Source: Chara braunii
Taxonomy: Eukaryota; Streptophyta; Charophyceae; Charales; Characeae
Assembly: GCA_003427395.1 (NCBI GenBank)
Contig: BFEA01000747.1
Coordinates: forward strand, 273,295 to 308,097
Direction of reading: 5' to 3'
DNA: 34,803 nucleotides
How positions within the stretch are numbered: the stretch's first letter is position 1; the number at the start of each line of letters is the position of its first letter. Under the pieces are notes generated by a model, which saw nothing but the letters and a program-made list of their open reading frames with translations, had not been told where the DNA came from and searched no databases. The position numbers and the translations under genes were made by a program. Shown here piece after piece: positions 30,052-34,803 of this stretch.

Positions 30052-30505
30052 CAGGGTGTTGTAGAGGCCAAGGACCAGACCGGGGGCTAGGTCCCACTTG
30101 CGCAAATTAGGAGTTTTAGGCCGTTGATCTTTGCTATCTACGGTCAGTATCTCTTAATTCGTGCAAGTGGGACCTAGCCCCGGCTGTGATTGCTGGCAGC
30201 GGCAGCCAATGGTTGTCCTGACAGGATACGCCACCTACCCTACCCATCCCCGCCACCTACCCTACTCCCAGCGCACCCCCTGTCACTACTATCCTACCTC
30301 AGTGTGACCAGCACTCAGGACCATGTCCCTACTATCCTACCTCAGTGTGACAAGCCCAGGTTGTTGTAGAGGTGGCATACTAGACGGATGGCAGCCCAGG
30401 TTGTTTTAGAGGTGGCATACTAGACGGATGGCAGTCTACTATCCTACCCAAGTGTGACCAGCGCTGAGGACAATCACCCTACCAGTATCGAGGGCAGAGG
30501 GCCTT
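30052..30505 (+). repeat. Dispersed repeat family R2, interrupted and internally duplicated copy
   Basis: It matches the reverse complement of 15372-15578 from GTGTTGTAGAGGCCAAGGAC to CACCCTACCAGTATCGAGGG, but carries extra DNA: foldback element 2 after GGACCAGA; a doubled CGCCACCTACCCTAC unit near 30229-30265; CTATCCTACCTCAGTGTGAC three times (30290, 30333, 30438 with variation); and a 40-bp unit beginning GCCCAGGTTGTT twice in tandem (30354-30393 and 30394-30433, one mismatch). Confidence 0.82.
30080..30183. mobile_element. Foldback (MITE-like) element 2, inserted in repeat R2
   Basis: About 104 bp with inverted arms of about 33 bp: left CCGGGGGCTAGGTCCCACTT followed by GCGCAAATTAGGAG; right CTCTTAATTCGTGC followed by AAGTGGGACCTAGCCCCGG. 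The loop is about 36 bp. The related R2 copy at 15.5 kb lacks this segment, so the element can be seen as an insertion. It is too short to encode anything and would depend on a transposase elsewhere. Confidence 0.87.
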
Positions 30506-30931
30506 GATATTGTAGGGAACGTCAGGGAAAAGTTATGTTGCCAGATCTGGTGAGCTGTGCGCAGCCTACTGTCTGTTACAAACTGCTGTTAGAGAAATGG
30601 CCCTGTTAGCCAAATGGCCCATAAAGGCTATGCTCACGAATCAGAGGCTCCTTGGGTGTCCCTACCGGTAGCCCTATATAGAGGATAGTCTCCCAGAAAA
30701 AAGTAAAAAAGAAATAAAAAGGATCGTCTCAGAGCAAGCCTGTTTTTATGTCTCCTGAATTGTACATATAGATGGAACACACAACTTTGCTTGTCTTCAG
30801 TATAGGGCTTTTTTATTTCCAGGAGATAATTTTCTTGCTAGATTTAATTATGGTATCTGGCGGCCTTGGTTTGGCTGAAGAGGCAATCTTTATCTCCACA
30901 TACTTTGATAAAGAAACAAAGACTATGTAAA
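30506..30931. other. Spacer, no gene recognised
   Basis: Only short frames with no domain. The region lies between R2 and the SINE-like copy C. Confidence 0.35.
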
Positions 30932-31063
30932 AGGGACGCTGGACCCGGTTTCCAGCAGGTGATGCTCCCCACCAATAGATGGAGTCTCTACCCAGGTGTT
31001 AGTGGTGTCTGCTCTTATCAGCAACACTAACATTGGTAGGGTTTCACAAAAAAAAAAAAAAAA
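30932..31063 (+). mobile_element. Poly(A)-tailed SINE-like repeat, copy C (longest)
   Basis: It runs from AGGGACGCTGGACCCGGTTT through CCAGCAGGTGATGCTCCCC, ACCAATAGATGGAG, GTGTTAGTGGTGTCTGCTC, TTATCAGCAACACTAAC and GGTAGGGTTTCAC to 16 A. The presence of a tail and its absence of coding capacity fit a non-autonomous retroposon. Three further copies (7799-7885, 7971-8078, 31087-31147) define the family. No tRNA or 7SL resemblance was established. Confidence 0.7.
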
Positions 31064-31086
31064 CGAACTTTGCATTGTATAACACA

Positions 31087-31147
31087 GTGAAGCTGGACTC
31101 GATTTCCAGCAGGTGCAGTTCCCCACCAATAGATGGAGCCTTCTACA
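31087..31147 (+). mobile_element. Poly(A)-tailed SINE-like repeat, copy D (partial)
   Basis: The core GTGAAGCTGGACTCGATTTC, CAGCAGGTGCAGTTCCCC, ACCAATAGATGGAGCC matches copy C but lacks its 3' half and tail. It lies only about 25 bp after the tail of copy C. Confidence 0.6.
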
Positions 31148-31546
31148 TTGGGAGGATGCTCATATCACCATAGCCAGTACACGCCCCAGCCTTGCAGAAC
31201 GTTTTTGTCGTCATGAGCAAACTCGGAGGGGCTGCGCGGCATGGGATGTGCCCCTTGCAAAAAACAATATGCGCCGGTCGAAGTGGAGCAGGTTCCATGC
31301 TGACACCCGCGGGCCTATGTATGGTGTACTGGTGCTGGTAACCACCAGTACCGTTCTTTAGCTATCCTTGCCGAGCCTAAAATCGCCCTGTGCCCGAAAA
31401 GAAAACGAACCGCCTCATTTTGGCTGGCGCCATCAGCCATTCCGGTCCCGTAGCACCGAACCCGCTTGGCTCCCGAATATACCGGGGAGTATTTGATTTT
31501 CAAGGGGGGAAACTGCCTGTTCTTCTTTTCCCTTCTCTTTAACTTC
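31148..31546. other. Spacer, no gene recognised
   Basis: Short frames on both strands without domains. Nothing further was noted. Confidence 0.35.
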
Positions 31547-31731
31547 AGGGGTACTACGCGGGAGTCACAAAAACGAGTTATAATTGCACTATGGGCCAAG
31601 ATACAGTCTGCAATTGCAGTTCGGGCAATGCTTTCTGGCCAGGTAGGGTGCCCAAACTGCAATTGCAAACTGTATCTTGGCCCACACCGCAATTATAACT
31701 TGTTTTTGTGACTCCCGCGTAGTTTCCCCTT
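31547..31731. mobile_element. Foldback (MITE-like) element 3, long arms
   Basis: About 185 bp with inverted arms of about 78 bp. Left: AGGGGTACTACGCGGGAGTC, ACAAAAACGAGTTATAATTG, GGGCCAAGATACAGTCTGC, AATTGCAGTTCGGGCA. Right is the inverse, ending CTCCCGCGTAGTTTCCCCT. The unpaired loop is only about 25 bp, so a nearly continuous hairpin would form. The ends differ from elements 1 and 2, so it is a separate family. No coding capacity and no clear target duplication. Confidence 0.85.
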
Positions 31732-32390
31732 AGCTGTATTATAAGATTGAAATAGGGGGAATCCCTCCATAATCAACCCAGAGTACTGCGATCATTACCC
31801 AGCTTCGGTGCAGAGACTTGTGATGAGCCAAGCTCAGTACCTCGCAACTTCGAGAACGGTCTAAAACCCAAAGTGGACCCTGAAGTACAGACCTTGACTG
31901 ATTTCGGGTAACGGGATCCATTGCTGAATTTTCGAGGACCAAATGCATGCATCCCACAGGATTGCCCCTGTCCTTGTTCTAATTAGTTTTGCGCGGTCAA
32001 TTCGCGACCGTGCAGAAACTTGCAAGAAACAGTTATGGATTTCGGTTAACGTCATTTTTCAATTCTTGCTCGCCGCGCGGGCTCGCTTCCTGCTTTGCAT
32101 GCGCGCACCAACTTCCTTTCTTGCCAGCGCTCTTCTCCACGTACCACTTTGTCTTCCTCCAAACCCTTCATCCAATCCTCACCTAACTCCTTGGCACAAT
32201 TGAATTGGGCGTCAGTTGGGATGGCTGGATCAATGCTGCAAAAGCGAATTTATGCGCACCACTTGAACGAACACCCCAATTGAGCGAAATGTTTGATCGT
32301 CCCGCCTTCTTCGATCCTTTGGAAACGTTTCCTCCTCTCCTCCTCGTCTATGCCCCCGCTCCCCGCATGACATGCTGGTGCCCCGCATTC
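31732..32390. other. Spacer, possible upstream region of a small gene
   Basis: No recognisable coding frame. The part nearest 32390 includes CCACGTAC (about 32137) and TCCAATCC (about 32169), words found in plant promoters but common by chance. Confidence 0.3.
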
Positions 32391-32395
32391 CCCAC

Positions 32396-32402
32396 TATAA
32401 AT
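32396..32402 (+). promoter_or_regulatory. TATA-box-like core promoter
   Basis: TATAAAT is preceded by CCCCAC and followed after about 10 bp by a CT-rich run (CCCCCTCCTCTCTCTCTCTT), a common plant transcription start context. ATG codons follow at 32445 and 32459. The spacing fits a core promoter with a short leader. It is suggestive only. Confidence 0.4.
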
Positions 32403-32458
32403 TCACGCAGCCCCCTCCTCTCTCTCTCTTTCATCTCGGCTGCAATGTTGCACAAGCT

Positions 32459-32677
32459 ATGCACGAAAACCACGACGCCGAACAGGTTCGACGTGCCCAA
32501 GGAATGGGCGGAGTGACAATGTGGGGTGTAGATAGCGGTAGACTTGGGGGAAGGCATTCAGAGGGACTTAGCGGTGGTGGCGACGAGAACGTGGCCAACA
32601 GCAGGGCCTTGTGGCTATGGTTGGTTCACATCGAGATCGGGATGGTGGCTGCGCACGCGGAGTGTCAGTCTTGTTGA
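32459..32677 (+). CDS. Small hypothetical protein (72 aa), tentative
   Basis: ATG at 32459 opens 72 codons (starting MHENHDAEQVRRAQGMGG) to a TGA at 32675. It lies about 57 bp after the TATA-like box. A first ATG at 32445, in another frame, would give only 23 residues and would overlap it, which weakens the case unless it acts as an upstream ORF. The sequence is Gly-rich in the middle, with no known domain, signal peptide or membrane segment. It could equally be the first exon of a longer gene or chance. Confidence 0.25.
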   Translation: MHENHDAEQVRRAQGMGGVTMWGVDSGRLGGRHSEGLSGGGDENVANSRALWLWLVHIEIGMVAAHAECQSC

Positions 32678-32699
32678 GAATTTTGAATACCGTCGTATC

Positions 32700-32830
32700 T
32701 GCTCAAACTAAGTGTATACTCCTGTGAATGTCTATCGATGATGAATGCTCACGTTGCTGCTTTGTCCAAGCGTCCTATGTGCTCAAACTAAGTGTAATAC
32801 TCTTGTGAGTGTCTATGGATGACGAATGCT
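32700..32830 (+). repeat. Two direct copies of a ~50-bp unit
   Basis: Units at 32700-32749 and 32780-32830 both run from TGCTCAAACTAAGTGT through GTGTCTATGGATGA-like sequence to GAATGCT, with a few differences, and are separated by 30 bp of unrelated sequence. Confidence 0.85.
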
Positions 32831-34104
32831 TCGTTGTCAGAAAGTATGTGGAAGTACGAGTGTGGAACCATAGAGTGACGATCTTCGGTGTATTTGTGCA
32901 CATAAGTGTGGCCTTAGGGTTCACTGGGTCTCAAACGTCTACTTGCATGCATGAGTGTTGATACCCACTGTTTTTGGACCAACTGTTGATCTCTACGCGG
33001 AGTGTGTGCGTGAGATCGTCGCCAACCTTTCCCTCTCTCCCCTCTTGCGCCGCAAGCGCTACGTGTCGAGTTCTACGCTATCTTCGGCTCATAACCAATA
33101 GCCAGGGACGTTGGCGTTTCATCGACCCACCCGAACTCTGTGCTACCCGGCCATCGTCGTTTTTGTTACAGTGGCTATTGTGAGATTGACGACGTTGTGT
33201 GCCTAAACTTGCATTTTTGATAAGTGAGAGTGAGTGGGGTAGGACTTTTTGATATTTGCATGGAGTCTAGGTTTGTGGCGTTGAACGCAAGTGCGGGTAA
33301 CTGCCAGTGCGCCAACCTCACGTCGATCACGTTGATCCGCCATAGCGACCCTCCGCCTTTCCGATCGTCGATGAATGTGGCATGTAGTGCGATGTGGATG
33401 TGCGAAAGACTCAGTTGCGGGTCGATCGGGTTCACTTTTACAATCCGTCTAAGGCCTGCCATATAAGAAGGACTGGGTTTGTCTTGATCGACCGATTTTC
33501 CTCCCCGTCACTGATCTTGCGTTACACCGATTTTACGGTGCGTCCATGGTTGGTGGCCCACGCCACGTGGAAACCTCAGTTTAACTGCCGTTGGTGTCGA
33601 TTAGGAAATTCATGTTCCTAGCGGATGTTGGTGTTGGGGTATGAAGGCTCAACTCGATATCCCAGCCTCTCTCACAACATGGGAGCTCTTCCGGTGGGCT
33701 TTCAAGCCTTGATACCCCTGTTAAAGGACGAGGCCTCTGGTTGATCGGACGGACCTCGCGGTTTCGACTTGGATGCCTAGGAAGTCCCTGTGTTTCTGGG
33801 TCCTTGTAGTAAGGTTGGTGTGAACTTGGGGTGAGAGAAGCAGTGGATTCAACACATTCCCCCTTTTTCTTTCCTAATTCTTTTATTTTTACAGTTGACG
33901 CTTGAGTTATACTTTGCCCCTAAACCCGTGGCCCAACGAAATTTGCTTATACCCCTCGCACCACGCGTATTGACAGTCCGAACTTTCGTGTTTTTCCGTT
34001 GATAGTCCTCACTGACGGCCATAAACTTTGAAATAACCTCAGGATTGAGGCGAGAATCTCTAGTCTCGTTCTGGTGGTTTGACCCCCACCCAAAATCCTC
34101 GGTC
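32831..34104. other. Spacer, no gene recognised
   Basis: Frames of up to about 95 residues on both strands (for example 33175-33462 minus and 33224-33466 plus) overlap one another and have no domain. The region around 33850-33900 is T-rich. No repeat pair was found. Confidence 0.35.
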
Positions 34105-34545
34105 ATGTTGCCAAGCACACGGTCCTCGTAGAGGCCGTAAAGGGGACCTTCCCGACCGTGTCACACAGGATTGGCAGATTCACGAGTTGCATCACGTAAA
34201 GGGAAGCAGCGGAGCTGCTCCGGTCGAGTGCACCAGCTATACCTCCATCGAGCCCCTACGACATGATAGGGTCTCGCGAGGTACAACTTACCTCCACCCG
34301 CAGGAGTTATTACCATCCCTTGGGTGGGTGTATCTCCGCTGAGCTACTGAGCTACACGCGAAAGCTTTTACGTGCAATCGCGGAGGTGGTCCAGACAAGG
34401 GTGTTTCTCGTACTCTGTAGCATAAGGGGTACGTGCAGTCCACGCCTAGATCGGACCCACACGCGAACCGTCACGTGGGGCGTTGGTCTCCAAAGCGTGA
34501 TTTTGCACCAGTCGACTAGGACATCCTAACCTAACCACGCGCCAC
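34105..34545 (+). repeat. Dispersed repeat family R3, copy 3
   Basis: It shares ordered blocks with 5165-5645 and with the reverse complement of 19745-20155: GTTGCCAAGCACA, CTTCCCGACCGTGTCACAC, CCCCTACGACATGATAGGG, GCGAGGTACAACTTACCTCC, ACCCGCAGGAGTTATTACC, ATCCCTTGGGTGGGTGTAT, GAGCTACTGAGCTACAC, GCAATCGCGGAGG, GGGTGTTTCTCG, GGGCGTTGGTCTCC, CGACTAGGACATCC and CTAACCACGCG. It is closest to copy 2 in the second half. Confidence 0.75.
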
Positions 34546-34803
34546 ATAACACAATAATATTACTAACTTGGACATGCATATATGCCTAGTGACCTAGCCC
34601 TATTTTCAAACGTTCTGAGTCATAACTCAAAAGACGCTAGAGCATCCGAGCGAGGTCCGTGCAAAGTTGCAAAAAAATAAAGCATGAGTGAGGGAGACCA
34701 TAACACTGAATCATTGTCCTCACTCGATCTGTTGTAATGGTAATGCTTCATGTGTTGCCCACAACTGCACAACCTCTCACGGGTTTCAGGGTTGCGCACG
34801 ACA
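34546..34803. other. Window end, nothing recognised
   Basis: AT-rich then mixed DNA with no long frame or repeat seen. Any element continuing past the edge cannot be judged. Confidence 0.4.

Overview
The window reads as nuclear DNA of a plant-like eukaryote (land plant or streptophyte alga). The reasons are long dinucleotide tracts, many poly(A)/poly(T) runs, decayed Ty3-type LTR-retrotransposon pieces, a primer-binding-site sequence of the initiator-Met tRNA type, foldback (MITE-like) elements, tRNA-derived SINE-like units, and at least one reading frame ending at a textbook GT splice donor. No bacterial-style operons, rRNA genes or CRISPR arrays are visible. The species cannot be fixed from sequence alone. 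Two N bases and an embedded sequencing adapter show that this is a draft short-read assembly.

Layout: 0-0.1 kb is a short tandem repeat carrying CACGTG. 0.1-9 kb is gene-poor and holds a SINE-like unit (1.86 kb), small tandem duplications, the first copy of a dispersed repeat (5.2 kb), a diverged direct duplication (7.0/7.4 kb) and two poly(A)-tailed SINE-like copies (7.8-8.1 kb). 9.1-11.9 kb (minus strand) holds the longest open frame, a Ser/Pro-rich low-complexity protein with hydrophobic ends. 12.7-13.1 kb holds a CT/GT microsatellite and a Nextera-type adapter junction flanked by identical 102-bp copies. 13.1-16.3 kb is gene-poor and has tRNA-like promoter boxes. 16.3-17.4 kb is a degenerate ~61-bp tandem array. 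17.8-18.0 and 21.6-22.0 kb share a GCTGCCAAAATTTT-type repeat. 19.7-20.2 kb is an inverted copy of the dispersed repeat. 20.5 kb has a primer-binding site. 22.25-24.62 kb is a broken gag plus retropepsin region. 26.2-29.3 kb is rich in phased repeats and microsatellites and includes a likely first coding exon on the minus strand (27084 to 26785). 29.6-31.75 kb holds three foldback elements. One of these interrupts a repeat whose uninterrupted relative lies at 15.4-15.6 kb. 32.4 kb has a TATA-like core promoter followed by a small ORF. 34.1-34.5 kb is the third copy of the dispersed repeat.

The window is mostly repeats and transposon debris with two plausible gene pieces. No new multi-gene system is supported. 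The most informative items are the adapter artefact, the empty/filled-site comparison for a foldback element, the single-frame Gag and protease pseudogenes, the 61-bp array, and the repeat families present several times within 35 kb.
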